Source: JAACFF01 sp963701435 (lineage in GTDB: Bacteria > Chloroflexota > Anaerolineae > Promineifilales > Promineifilaceae). Taken from it: a stretch of DNA of 64,000 nucleotides. A program made the translations under genes and the position numbers. The DNA lies in NCBI GenBank assembly GCA_963701435.1, contig CAVPAL010000005.1:62001-126000 (forward strand). The letters run 5' to 3'. Under the pieces are notes generated by a model. That model ran no database searches, was not told the origin of the DNA, and saw only the letters and a list, made by a program, of their open reading frames with translations. Shown piece after piece: positions 27,442 through 37,179 of the stretch. Position 1 is the first letter of the stretch. Each line of letters starts with the position of its first letter.

Positions 27442-28707
27442 ATGAAAACCACGCCGCTTTGGACGGAACAATTTCCACGTCCCACGGATTTGCCCGCATC
27501 CCCTTTGCCCGAACGCGTCGATGTTGCGATTGTGGGCGGTGGGTACACCGGGTTAAGCGCCGCACGCGTGCTGGCGCGCGGGGGCGCAGCAGCAGCCGTG
27601 CTGGAACGCGGGGAAGTTGGTTGCGGCGCCAGTTCGCTCAATGCCGGTATTGCTGCGCCAGGCTTCCGCCAACCAATCGAGGTCATCTTTCGGCGCTACG
27701 GGGCGGCTATGGGGCATGTTTTTTGGCAAGCCTCAATGGCGGCAATTGATCATATTGGGGAGCTTATTGCAGATGAAGGATTGGACTGTGATTTCCGACG
27801 TGAAGGCCATGCTTTATTGGCAGTCAAACCTGCACATTTTCACAAAATGCAGTCAAGGGTCGAGTGGTATCGTCTTAAACTAGGTCACCGACTGCATTTG
27901 GTTCCGGCGGCAACTTTGCGTGAAGAAATTGGCAGCGGCGTTTATTATGGAGGGCTGGTCGATGAGTTCAGCGGCGGGTTAAATCCGGCCAAGTTTGTTT
28001 TCGAGCTGGCGCGCGTGGCTTTGTTTGACGGCGCGCATGTGTGTGAACATACGGCCGTTTCCAACATTGAAAAACACCCTCAAGGTTACCGGGTGCATAC
28101 ATCCCGCGGCTCTTTAACCGCCCAAGAAATCATCATCGCCACGAACGGTTACCACACAAACCTAATTCCCGGTCTCAAATGGCGCATCATCCCGCTAAAC
28201 AGCACAACTATCGTTACGGAACCACTGCCCCTGGCATGGCAGTTGGCAATCAGCCCGCGCGGCCGTTTGTTTATAGACAGTAACAGCCAGCCAAATTATT
28301 TTCGCCTGACGCCGGACGGCCGTTTACTGTGGAGCGGCGATTATACCTGGAAACAAAAAAAGGATTTGACCGCCAGCGCCAGACGCTTGCAAGCGCAAAT
28401 GCTGCGCGTTTTTCCCGACCTGGAAAAAGCCATGGTCACACACGCCTGGCGCGGTAAAATTGGCATGACGCTCGACTGGATGCCCCACATTGGTCACATC
28501 AATGGCATTCATTACGCCGCCGGCTACGGTGGGCATGGTCTGGCTCTGGCCGCCTACATGGGCGCCGAACTGGGACAAATGCTTTGTGGGCAAATCTCCA
28601 GCAGCGTTTTTTCCGAAATTCGTCACCCGGGCATGTTATACGCCGGACGTCCCTGGTTCATGCCGTTTGCCAACCTCTATCATCGTATCCGGCGGCGGCT
28701 GGTTTGA
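27442..28707 (+). CDS. FAD-dependent oxidoreductase of the D-amino-acid-oxidase family
   Basis: The 421-residue flavoprotein has the Rossmann FAD motif VAIVGGGYTGLSAARVLA near residue 30, then ERGEVGCGASSLNAG, the ATG-like strand EIIIATNGYH and, near the end, RGKIGMTLDWMPHIG and AAGYGGHGLALAAYMG that close the FAD site. It matches the DAO family, with closest resemblance to gamma-glutamylputrescine oxidase (PuuB)-like enzymes, which oxidise amines or amino acids and make H2O2. Substrate cannot be fixed from sequence. It is a single gene between ferritin and tmRNA. Confidence 0.88.
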   Translation: MKTTPLWTEQFPRPTDLPASPLPERVDVAIVGGGYTGLSAARVLARGGAAAAVLERGEVGCGASSLNAGIAAPGFRQPIEVIFRRYGAAMGHVFWQASMAAIDHIGELIADEGLDCDFRREGHALLAVKPAHFHKMQSRVEWYRLKLGHRLHLVPAATLREEIGSGVYYGGLVDEFSGGLNPAKFVFELARVALFDGAHVCEHTAVSNIEKHPQGYRVHTSRGSLTAQEIIIATNGYHTNLIPGLKWRIIPLNSTTIVTEPLPLAWQLAISPRGRLFIDSNSQPNYFRLTPDGRLLWSGDYTWKQKKDLTASARRLQAQMLRVFPDLEKAMVTHAWRGKIGMTLDWMPHIGHINGIHYAAGYGGHGLALAAYMGAELGQMLCGQISSSVFSEIRHPGMLYAGRPWFMPFANLYHRIRRRLV

Positions 28708-28752
28708 CGCGCCTCATTATTGACCTGCGCCTGAATGTTTACACAAAACTGA

Positions 28753-28781
28753 TAGACGGCCGTTTCTACCCATGCTATAAT
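28753..28781 (+). promoter_or_regulatory. tmRNA promoter
   Basis: A perfect TATAAT at 28776 lies 17 bp after TAGACG, ending 11 nt before the mature tmRNA 5' end. The spacer holds a GGCCGTTT part of the iterated palindrome. Confidence 0.65.
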
Positions 28782-28792
28782 TCAAACAATCC

Positions 28793-29200
28793 GGGGATGA
28801 CTGGCTTCGACGGGGAAGGTTGGTCCTGGACTGCAAGTCGAGCACGCTTTACACCTCGTAAAACTGGAAGCAAACAATTAAGTGCCGAACGCACTCCTTC
28901 TTACAGCGCTCTTCCAATGGCTGCCTAAAGCAGTCTAAGAGCGTGGATGGTTCCAAAGACGGAACCCCGTCTGCTTCATTTCGTTCGTTGACCGGGTGAA
29001 TGCAGGCGACATAAACGTCAACGTGCTCCACGCCGACGTCGATAAGCGTGGCCAAGACGTCCTTTCGGGGATGATCGACTAGCTGGCGGCTGACCTTGTT
29101 GGCCGGGGCGCCCGCCAGTAAAATCAAATAGGCTGACTACGCTTGTAGACGTTCAGAGGTCGAATTTTTCGGACGCGGGTTCGATTCCCGCCATCTCCAC
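28793..29200 (+). ncRNA. ssrA: Transfer-messenger RNA
   Basis: The 5' end GGGGAUGACUGGCUUCGAC and 3' end UUCGAUUCCCGCCAUCUCCA form the tRNA-like domain with a T-loop GGUUCGAUUCC. The tag frame ends in LPMAA followed by TAA at 28926. Working back, the resume codon is probably GCC at 28884, giving AERTPSYSALPMAA (inferred), preceded by UUAAGU in the place of the usual UAGUC element. Pseudoknot-like inverted repeats follow. It rescues stalled ribosomes together with SmpB. CCA is not encoded. Confidence 0.95.
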
Positions 29201-29357
29201 TTTCAGAAAAGAGACGCGCAAACTAAAATGTGTGTCTCTTTTTATTTTTGATGCAGAAACTTGAATTCCATGATAAAATATAGAACTTTCGTTCTGTCAT
29301 TTCCGATTAGTTAAAGGGCCGCTCCATACTCAGTTGTTGGTCCTTTGCATGAGAAAT

Positions 29358-31430
29358 ATGCCCCAATTTCAACTCGTATCTGATTTTCAACCGACGGGGG
29401 ATCAACCCCAGGCCATTGAACAGCTTATCGCCGGGCTAGAAGCCGGTGACAAATACCAGACCTTGCTTGGCGCAACCGGAACCGGAAAAACCTACACCAT
29501 CGCCAACGTTATTCAACAAACTCAAAAACCGACCCTGGTTCTAGCTCATAACAAAACGCTGGCAGCCCAACTGTATGCAGAGTTCCGTGATTTTTTCCCC
29601 AAGAATGCCGTCTCCTACTTTGTCAGTTATTATGATTACTACCAGCCGGAAGCCTACGTGCCGCGCCACGACCTCTTCATAGAAAAAGAAACGCAAATTA
29701 ATGATGAAATTGACCGGCTGCGCTTGCAAGCTACTGCCAACCTGCTCAGCCGCGACGACGTCATCATTGTCGCCTCAGTGTCCAGCATTTATGGCATCAG
29801 CAGCCCGGAAGCATGGGGACAGGTGTCGCTCGAATTGAAGCGCGGTCACCAATACCGGCGTGATTCTATCCTGCTGCGGCTGGTAGACATTCAATATGAT
29901 CGCAACGATATCGAACTACGACGCGGCGTCTTTCGCGTACGCGGTGACACGCTGCAAATCTTTCCCGCCTACGCTGAAACCGCCTTCACCATCGAATTTT
30001 GGGGAGATGAAGTTGATCGCATCACCGAAATAGATCCCCTCACGGGCGAAATCTTGCTCGAACATGCGCACATTGAAATTTTCCCGGCCAAGCAGTTTGT
30101 GACTCAAGAAGACAAATTAGCCGCAGCCATCAACGATATTGAATCAGAACTGAACGAGCGTATTGCTTATTTTAAAAAGAACAATATGCTGCTGGAAGCG
30201 CAGCGAATTGAACAACGCACCTTGTATGATTTGGAGATGCTGCGCGAGGTAGGCTACTGCTCCGGCATTGAGAACTACAGCCGCCCGATGGACCAACGCG
30301 CCCCTGGTTCGCGGCCGTGGACGCTGCTCGATTACTTTCCGGCCAACTATCTGCTGGTCATTGACGAAAGCCACATGACCATTCCACAGGTGCGCGGCAT
30401 GTATGCGGGCGATCGCAGTCGCAAACAAACGCTGGTTGATTATGGCTTTCGTTTGCCAAGCGCAATGGACAACCGTCCCTTGAATTTTGATGAGTTCGAG
30501 ACGCTGCTCAACCAGGGCATCTTCACCAGCGCTACGCCTGGTCCCTTTGAATTGGAACACTCGGCCACAATCGTGCGTCAGGAAATTCGACCCACCGGCG
30601 TGCTTGATCCGGAAGTCGAAGTGCGTCCGGTGCGCGGTCAGATAGATGATTTATTGGGTGAAATTCGCAAACGTACGCAACAAGGACAGCGCGTGCTGGT
30701 CACTACCCTGACCAAGCGCATGTCGGAGGACCTGAGCGATTATCTACTGGAAATGGGCGTCAAAGTCCATTATCTGCATTCAGAAGTCCATACGATTGAA
30801 CGCACCGAGATATTGCGTGACTTGCGCATGGGCGTTTTTGACGTCATTGTGGGCATTAATCTGCTGCGTGAAGGTTTGGATCTGCCGGAGGTTTCGCTGA
30901 TTGCAATTCTGGACGCAGATAAGGAAGGTTTCTTGCGTTCAGAAACGTCGCTTACCCAAACGATAGGACGCGCAGCGCGGCACATTGACGGCAAGGTAAT
31001 CATGTACGCTGACAGAATCACGCGCTCGATGCAAGCCGCCATTGATACCACCAATGGCCGACGTGAGCGCCAGAGGGCGTACAATGAAGCCCACGGGATT
31101 GAGCCGCGCAGCATCATTAAAGCGGTTCATGACCTAACCGAAGACATTATGGAAGCGCAGCATCTTGTAGTCGCGGAAGAAAAAGGCGCTTATACGACGC
31201 TGGCCGACCTGCCCAAGGCAGAGCTGGCGAAGATGGTAACTGAATTAGAAAAACAGATGAAGAAAGCGGCGCAGGCATTGGAGTTTGAAAAAGCGGCCGT
31301 TTTGCGTGACCAGGTGGTAGAGCTGCGTGGTTTGATGGCGCTGAAAAAAACGGAACGCGGCGTGGATTTACCGGAATGGGAAAAAATGCGCCTGCTTGAC
31401 GAGGCCGGTATTGCTTATGAAGTAGAATAA
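29358..31430 (+). CDS. uvrB: Excinuclease ABC subunit B
   Basis: UvrB is the damage-verifying helicase-like subunit of nucleotide excision repair. The ATG at 29358 is chosen since the protein then starts MPQFQLVSDFQPTGDQPQAI as the family does; a TTG at 29334 is also open. There are about 690 residues: Walker A GATGTGKTYT, the beta-hairpin region SYYDYYQPEAYVP, DESHMTIPQVRGMY, helicase motifs GINLLREGLDLPEVSL and TQTIGRAARH, and a C-terminal UVR motif (LEKQMKKAAQALEFEKAA) that binds UvrC. No typical LexA box is seen in the short spacer after the tmRNA. Confidence 0.97.
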   Translation: MPQFQLVSDFQPTGDQPQAIEQLIAGLEAGDKYQTLLGATGTGKTYTIANVIQQTQKPTLVLAHNKTLAAQLYAEFRDFFPKNAVSYFVSYYDYYQPEAYVPRHDLFIEKETQINDEIDRLRLQATANLLSRDDVIIVASVSSIYGISSPEAWGQVSLELKRGHQYRRDSILLRLVDIQYDRNDIELRRGVFRVRGDTLQIFPAYAETAFTIEFWGDEVDRITEIDPLTGEILLEHAHIEIFPAKQFVTQEDKLAAAINDIESELNERIAYFKKNNMLLEAQRIEQRTLYDLEMLREVGYCSGIENYSRPMDQRAPGSRPWTLLDYFPANYLLVIDESHMTIPQVRGMYAGDRSRKQTLVDYGFRLPSAMDNRPLNFDEFETLLNQGIFTSATPGPFELEHSATIVRQEIRPTGVLDPEVEVRPVRGQIDDLLGEIRKRTQQGQRVLVTTLTKRMSEDLSDYLLEMGVKVHYLHSEVHTIERTEILRDLRMGVFDVIVGINLLREGLDLPEVSLIAILDADKEGFLRSETSLTQTIGRAARHIDGKVIMYADRITRSMQAAIDTTNGRRERQRAYNEAHGIEPRSIIKAVHDLTEDIMEAQHLVVAEEKGAYTTLADLPKAELAKMVTELEKQMKKAAQALEFEKAAVLRDQVVELRGLMALKKTERGVDLPEWEKMRLLDEAGIAYEVE

Positions 31431-31461
31431 AAACGGCCGTTTTAGGCAAAATCACGCAGGA

Positions 31462-32139
31462 TTAAAATATGTCATCGTCAAATCCCTGCGGTCCAATAAA
31501 ATCACTCGCCCTAGAATACGACACCAAAGGATTCACGGCTTTGAGTTCACGCAAGTAATCCGCATATTGCACCACAACGCTGACCAGCGCCAGGCTTAGG
31601 AGGATCACAGCGGTCCAATTACTGGTTGAACTCAAACCTGTCATCAATCTAATAATATCCACACCCAGCAGCATTGTTATTAAAATCAGACCTTCATTCT
31701 CATAACTTCGTATGAACCAGACGCCAAACATGCCGCCAATCAAAATAATAACCAGACCGACCACGGTGGCTGTTTGCTGGGATAATTCCGCAACGGCCGT
31801 TAACAAATAATCAGAAATATCATAAAGCCAAAGCGCCATATATGCCCCGGCAAAAAAACCAATCAAATTGATAGCAATTTCCGGCCTTGTTTTTCCCAGA
31901 TAAACACCTACAACACCGGCAGTAACCGCAATGCCCAGCAGCAGCCAATTTCTCGATTCAATCAGGGTCCGGCCGGATTCTGTACCTGCAACAAACACAG
32001 CCAGCAGGTTAGCCATTGTTACCAGCGCAATGATGCCCAGGGTTGCCCACAAAGAGCGGCGGCCAAGCAGTAAGATATAAAGACCCAGAGCTATTCCTAA
32101 AATTATCGTCAACAAATTCAATATAAAAGTCAACATCAT
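31462..32139 (-). CDS. Multi-pass membrane protein, unknown function
   Basis: The 225-residue protein has about seven hydrophobic helices (first: FILNLLTIILGIALGLYILLL) and a soluble acidic tail ending FIGPQGFDDDIF. It resembles DUF4203-like or general TM proteins of Chloroflexota; no catalytic motif is evident. Its start overlaps the stop of the upstream kinase fusion gene by 4 bp, so the two are translationally coupled and probably functionally linked. It is convergent with uvrB, the two separated only by an AAAACGGCCGTTTT palindrome. Confidence 0.75.
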   Translation of the reverse strand: MMLTFILNLLTIILGIALGLYILLLGRRSLWATLGIIALVTMANLLAVFVAGTESGRTLIESRNWLLLGIAVTAGVVGVYLGKTRPEIAINLIGFFAGAYMALWLYDISDYLLTAVAELSQQTATVVGLVIILIGGMFGVWFIRSYENEGLILITMLLGVDIIRLMTGLSSTSNWTAVILLSLALVSVVVQYADYLRELKAVNPLVSYSRASDFIGPQGFDDDIF

Positions 32140-34286
32140 TCATCCTCTTCTTCCCGGTTTAGCCGCCGGATTGCCTGAAAAACCACATAGGCGCCTACGA
32201 GCGCTCCAGCAAAAAACATATAAAACGCCAGATCGGAAAGGCGGAAGTCGCCAACTTGTAGATCAATTGTTCCCGCAATCGCCGCCCCCACAAGCCAGCC
32301 CGTGATAATCAAGCCAACAATCAGCCGATCCATGCTCTTGGTCAACGCCTTATCCAATTTCTTTACTTGTGGCGACAGGTCACTGGTGTCCACATACACA
32401 CTTAGCCGCCCTTTTTCATATTGGTCCAGCCACTTGGTAGTTGCCTCTACGAGTGAAGGTAAACGATAGAGTACTTCCCGTGAGCTGCGCGACACCTGGG
32501 TGCGTACCATTTTGCTCAACACATCGGTGTTAAACTGGTCACGCATTAATATCGTACTGCTTTCTACAGCCGCAGACGACAGATTGATCGTGGGTTCCAG
32601 CGTGCGAATAATCTCGTCAGCCTGCATTAATGTTTTAAATGCCAGCGTAAAGTTACTGTCCAACCGCAACCCATAACGGCGCAGCATATCCTGCAAGGCG
32701 TCAAAAGTGTAAGACATATCGCCTTCCCCACCCAGAAAGCGCTGGCCAAAGCGATCCATCCCCTCCAAAAAAGCCGGTTCATTTACAGTTACACCCGGAA
32801 GTGGACGGCTTAAATGCAGCGCCGCTTTGCCCATGTTATAACCGTCTTGCTCCTTCATAGAGACCAACAAATCAGCCAGGGCCATACGCTGTATCCGGTT
32901 CAATTCCCCCATCAGTCCCATATCCAGGAAGCCGATCTTGCCCGTTTCCAGATTCACCAGCACATTGCCCGGGTGAGGATCAGCGTGGAAAAAACCGTCA
33001 AACAATGCCTGTTTGACCATCGCCAATACAAATTCCCGCGCTATCGCCTCACGATCCAGACCCGCAGCTTCAATTTGAGCCACATCATTAATCTTGACGC
33101 CAGGCACAAATTCCATTGTCAACACTTTGCTGGTGGACAGGTCTGTGTAGGCAACCGGAATATTAACCCCCTCAATTTGAGCCATATTGCGTGACAACAA
33201 TCCAATGTTAGAGGCTTCGTTACGGTAATCCAGTTCGTATAAGATGGACCTGCCAAATTCATCGACGAGACCATTCAAGTCGAGGTTCTTGGCCCACTCT
33301 TGACGCTTCTGAATCTGTTTGGTCAGGTCGTAGATAACGTTTAGGTCCGCTTTGACGGTTACATCAATATTGGGGCGTTGGATTTTGACGACAACGGCCG
33401 TTCCGTCATGTAAGGTCGCCCGGTGTACCTGGGCAGTAGAAGCTGCTGCAAATGGCTCTTCCTCAAATGAAGCAAATAAATTTTCAGGGGTATCTTTCAA
33501 TTCATCAATTAAAGTTTTTCGCGCCTGTTGATAGGAAAAAGGAGGAACATTGCTCTGCAGTTTTTCAAGCTGCTCTTTCCACTCCGGCGGCAGTTCTTGT
33601 GAGCGGCTGCTTACAATCTGGCCAAATTTCACAAATGTTGGCCCCAGTTCTTGCAGCATGTAGCGCGCCTTTTCTTGTATAGTCAGTTCGCTCATAGGGT
33701 CAACGCCGCGAAAGAGTAGTCCCTGCATGAACACGCGAAAACGCGCCAGCGGGGTCATGTCCACTGCAATATCCTGGGTGTAGCGGGTGATGGTCTCCAT
33801 AATTTGGGCTACACGCAGGTTTTCGGCAATCACGTTGCGCCGTCCGGATGACAGCATCCCTACCCAACGCCAGTAAAATTGTGTTTCTATGTTGCTGCGA
33901 AACGCCGGCATGTCCAGACCAAAAATTGCTTCCATCACCACCAAGATCAGCGCCATAATCATGCCGCCCAAAATGATCCACAACAGCGATGGCGCCTCGA
34001 TAACAAAAGCGCTCGGAGCAATGAAGGCCAACAGCCAGAATAAAAAGGCGTTGATGACAATGGCAAACAATCCCATCGTGCGTATCAACAATCGGGCCGT
34101 GAAGAGCAGCACCAACGGCCGAATAAACGCATTGATGAGACCAAACAAAATACCAAAGAGCAAGTATGTGGCGCTAATGTTAACAACACCCGGAATTAAA
34201 GGTTGTATGGTGATTCCTGGGTTAAAAATAACGGTGATAGCCAAAGCCAAAGCATTCACCAGTATACGAATGACAAAGTAGATCAT
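32136..34286 (-). CDS. Fusion: holin-like 4-TM domain + ABC1/UbiB atypical kinase
   Basis: The start at 34286 is fixed by a GGAGG 6-7 nt upstream and gives 716 residues; a longer frame upstream lacks support. Residues 1-110 (MIYFVIRILVNALALAITVI, LLFGILFGLINAFIRPLVLLF) look like the four-helix phage-holin-4 / YvlD family. Then comes an ABC1 kinase: FVKFGQIVSSR (KxGQ), the Ala-rich loop AAASTAQVHRA, VVVKIQRP with the ATP Lys, DGFFHADPHPGNVLV and FLDMGLMGE in the DFG position. Two helices end the protein. ABC1 kinases support quinone or lipid metabolism. The fusion suggests membrane-lipid or quinone control, but the substrate is unknown. Confidence 0.88.
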   Translation of the reverse strand: MIYFVIRILVNALALAITVIFNPGITIQPLIPGVVNISATYLLFGILFGLINAFIRPLVLLFTARLLIRTMGLFAIVINAFLFWLLAFIAPSAFVIEAPSLLWIILGGMIMALILVVMEAIFGLDMPAFRSNIETQFYWRWVGMLSSGRRNVIAENLRVAQIMETITRYTQDIAVDMTPLARFRVFMQGLLFRGVDPMSELTIQEKARYMLQELGPTFVKFGQIVSSRSQELPPEWKEQLEKLQSNVPPFSYQQARKTLIDELKDTPENLFASFEEEPFAAASTAQVHRATLHDGTAVVVKIQRPNIDVTVKADLNVIYDLTKQIQKRQEWAKNLDLNGLVDEFGRSILYELDYRNEASNIGLLSRNMAQIEGVNIPVAYTDLSTSKVLTMEFVPGVKINDVAQIEAAGLDREAIAREFVLAMVKQALFDGFFHADPHPGNVLVNLETGKIGFLDMGLMGELNRIQRMALADLLVSMKEQDGYNMGKAALHLSRPLPGVTVNEPAFLEGMDRFGQRFLGGEGDMSYTFDALQDMLRRYGLRLDSNFTLAFKTLMQADEIIRTLEPTINLSSAAVESSTILMRDQFNTDVLSKMVRTQVSRSSREVLYRLPSLVEATTKWLDQYEKGRLSVYVDTSDLSPQVKKLDKALTKSMDRLIVGLIITGWLVGAAIAGTIDLQVGDFRLSDLAFYMFFAGALVGAYVVFQAIRRLNREEEDE

Positions 34287-34406
34287 ATGGCCTCCTTCCT
34301 CTATTTGTTTGTTCGGCTTCAGCCGGATACGGCCCGGAGGTTGCCTACCAAGCAAGTCGTTAATATAAACCTTATGCGGGCTTTTGGAAAGTTGTACGAG
34401 TGAAAC

Positions 34407-36944
34407 TTAAACGGCCGTATCCGTTACATCAACCTGCCCATCCGACCCGTTGTCAGAAAGCGCCCCAGGCGACTCTTCGACTTGTTCGCCGTTACTGCCC
34501 GACAAAAGCCCTTCACGCACCACAGCCACCGATGCAACCGTATCCCCTTCGCGCAAATCCATGATACGCACGCCCTGCGTCGAACGGCCCTGTTGTGATA
34601 TCAGATCGGTGGAAGTACGTAATATGATTCCATTGGTTGAAATGCAGGTGATTTCATCACCCCTGGTCACAACTCTGGCCCCTACAATTTTCCCCGTTCG
34701 TTCCGGCGTTAAAATCATCGCCCGTACGCCCTGACCATACCGGTTTTGCGTACGGTAATCTTCCAGAGGGGTTCGTTTGCCATACCCTCTTTCGGTGATG
34801 ACCAGCAAATCATCCTCCGGCGTGACAATGTCAGCGCCGGCAATCTTATCCCAATCATCCAGCTTCATGGCATTCACGCCGGCAGCCGTGCGGCCCATCG
34901 GCCGTACATCTTCTTCACTAAAGCGGATGCCCTTACCTTGTTCGCTCACAATGATCAAATCCTCCTCGCCATGCGTCAGCTTCACCCACCCTAAAGAGTC
35001 GTCAGCATCCAGACTCAAAGCAATCAAGCCGCTGGGACGCACATTCTTAAAAGCGCTAACCTCGACACGTTTGATACGTCCTTTACGTGTGATCATTGTT
35101 AAAAATTCAGCATCATCAAAACTGGGCACGGGCAATGCGGCTGTGATCTTTTCATCCGGCATCATGGGCAGAATATTCATCAAATTCGTGCCCTTGGCCG
35201 TGCGATCCATTTCCGGAATCTCGTAAGCTTTGATGGAATACACCTTGCCCCGATCAGAAAAGAACAAAATGTGATTATGCGTGCCGGCGGCAAACAAATG
35301 CTCTAATTCATCTTCACTGCGCGTGGTCATTCCAATTAAGCCTTTGCCCCCGCGCGCTTGCAAACGGTATGAAGCAACCGGCGTGCGCTTGACATACCCG
35401 CGCCGTGTGATTGACATAAACACATCTTCATCGCGCACCAAATCTTCCATATTGAACTCAGCTTCGCCAAATTCAATCGTAGTACGGCGTTGATCCCCAT
35501 ATTTTTCCTGCAGCGCTTGAATATCTTCTTTGATCAGCCCTAAAATCAACTGTTTATCTGCCAGCAAGGTGTGCAAATATTCAATATGGGCGCTGATTTC
35601 TTTGTATTCATCTTCGATCTTTTGACGTTCCAAGGCAGCCAGGCGGCGTAGTTGCATATCCAAAATAGCATTGGCCTGCGCTTCAGTCAGACCAAAGCGC
35701 TCAATCAACTGCACCCGAGCCGCTTCCACATCAGGGGAACTGCGAATCGTTTCAATGACCGCATCTAGATTGTCTAACGCAATCAGCAGCCCCTCCAAAA
35801 TGTGCTGCCGCTTCAAGGCTTTATTAAGTTCAAACTGCGTGCGACGGGTAATCACCTCAATACGGTGTTCAATATGGATTTGCAAAGCGCGTTTTAGTGA
35901 AAGCAAACGCGGCTGTTTATCGACCAACGCCAACAGTTGCACGCCAAAAGTCGTTTGCAGCGCCGTGTGTTTATAAAGCTGGTTCAACACCTTCAATGGC
36001 TGGGTATTACGCTTTAATTCCACAATAATAGAAATGCCGCGCCGATCTGAAGCGTCGCGCAAATCTGAAATATCGGTGATGACGCCGCGGTTAACCAGTT
36101 CGGCAATGCGCTCAATCAACATCGATTTATTCACCATGAAGGGAATTTCACTGATGTTAATGCGCTGCCGGTCGGGACGCTGCGGGTTTTCTTCAATGGT
36201 GGCTGCGCCACGCATCACAATGCGGCCACGTCCTGAGCCATACGCATTACGAATTCCTTCACTGCCAATAATGGCGCCGCCGGTGGGAAAATCAGGTCCT
36301 TTTACAAACTGCATTAATTCATCCAGCGTCACGTCATCAATCTCGTCATAGCGCTCGATAAGGTAATTAATCGCTTCGCACAGCTCGTTCAGATTGTGGG
36401 GAGGTATATTGGTCGCCATGCCGACAGCGATACCCGAGGAGCCATTGAGGAGCAAATTGGGCAGGCGCGCCGGCAGCAAAACAGGCTCTTGCAGGCTGTC
36501 ATCAAAGTTATTGGCAAAATCGACCGTTTCTTTATCAATATCTTCCAGCAGTTCATGCGCAATGGAGGCCAGGCGCGCTTCGGTATAACGCATGGCGGCC
36601 GCGCTGTCGCCATCGATGCTGCCAAAGTTACCCTGCCCGTCCACCAGCATGTAACGCATTGAGAAAGGCTGCGCCATGCGCACCATTGCGTCATATACCG
36701 ATGAGTCGCCGTGTGGATGATACTTACCCAAGACTTCACCCACGATACGCGCACTTTTGCGGTGCGGGGAGTTGGCGCGAATGCCCATATCGTACATGGC
36801 ATAGAGGATGCGCCGGTGTACCGGTTTGAGACCGTCACGGGCGTCTGGAAGGGCGCGCGCCACAATTACGCTCATCGCATAATCGAGATAAGAATTGCGC
36901 ATTTCCTGATTGATGTCAATGGTGTTAACAGTACCGATTTCCAA
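34407..36944 (-). CDS. gyrA: DNA gyrase subunit A
   Basis: GyrA breaks and rejoins DNA for negative supercoiling. The start is probably the TTG at 36944, with GGAGG 6 nt upstream; it gives 845 residues. A longer reading to 36992 is open but lacks a ribosome site. The N-terminal domain has DGLKPVHRRILYAMYDMGI and the catalytic Tyr in AAAMRYTEARLAS; a long coiled coil follows. The C-terminal beta-pinwheel carries the GyrA box as QARGGKG, which separates it from ParC. The tail is acidic (VEESPGALSDNGSDGQVDV). gyrB is not in the window. Confidence 0.95.
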   Translation of the reverse strand: MEIGTVNTIDINQEMRNSYLDYAMSVIVARALPDARDGLKPVHRRILYAMYDMGIRANSPHRKSARIVGEVLGKYHPHGDSSVYDAMVRMAQPFSMRYMLVDGQGNFGSIDGDSAAAMRYTEARLASIAHELLEDIDKETVDFANNFDDSLQEPVLLPARLPNLLLNGSSGIAVGMATNIPPHNLNELCEAINYLIERYDEIDDVTLDELMQFVKGPDFPTGGAIIGSEGIRNAYGSGRGRIVMRGAATIEENPQRPDRQRINISEIPFMVNKSMLIERIAELVNRGVITDISDLRDASDRRGISIIVELKRNTQPLKVLNQLYKHTALQTTFGVQLLALVDKQPRLLSLKRALQIHIEHRIEVITRRTQFELNKALKRQHILEGLLIALDNLDAVIETIRSSPDVEAARVQLIERFGLTEAQANAILDMQLRRLAALERQKIEDEYKEISAHIEYLHTLLADKQLILGLIKEDIQALQEKYGDQRRTTIEFGEAEFNMEDLVRDEDVFMSITRRGYVKRTPVASYRLQARGGKGLIGMTTRSEDELEHLFAAGTHNHILFFSDRGKVYSIKAYEIPEMDRTAKGTNLMNILPMMPDEKITAALPVPSFDDAEFLTMITRKGRIKRVEVSAFKNVRPSGLIALSLDADDSLGWVKLTHGEEDLIIVSEQGKGIRFSEEDVRPMGRTAAGVNAMKLDDWDKIAGADIVTPEDDLLVITERGYGKRTPLEDYRTQNRYGQGVRAMILTPERTGKIVGARVVTRGDEITCISTNGIILRTSTDLISQQGRSTQGVRIMDLREGDTVASVAVVREGLLSGSNGEQVEESPGALSDNGSDGQVDVTDTAV

Positions 36945-37179
36945 TGAAACCTCCAACAAAAGAGGCGGGTTTTCCCGCCCCTGCGTGAACATGAAATGTA
37001 TCTTTCATCCCCTGAAATAATATTGGTCTAGGGTGACGATTTAATGTTTTTTTAATTGTCTGAATTATACCCTGAACGGCCGTTTTTAACGAGTTTTGGC
37101 GGGGGATCGGGATATTGGTTTAGGTTGAGCTAATACGGCCGTTTCCAGGCCAAATTTGGCGTCTTCACGGCAGGTAAAA

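Noticed and set aside
32136..34286. Prophage holin
   Set aside because: The holin-like helices are fused to a kinase and no other phage genes are near.
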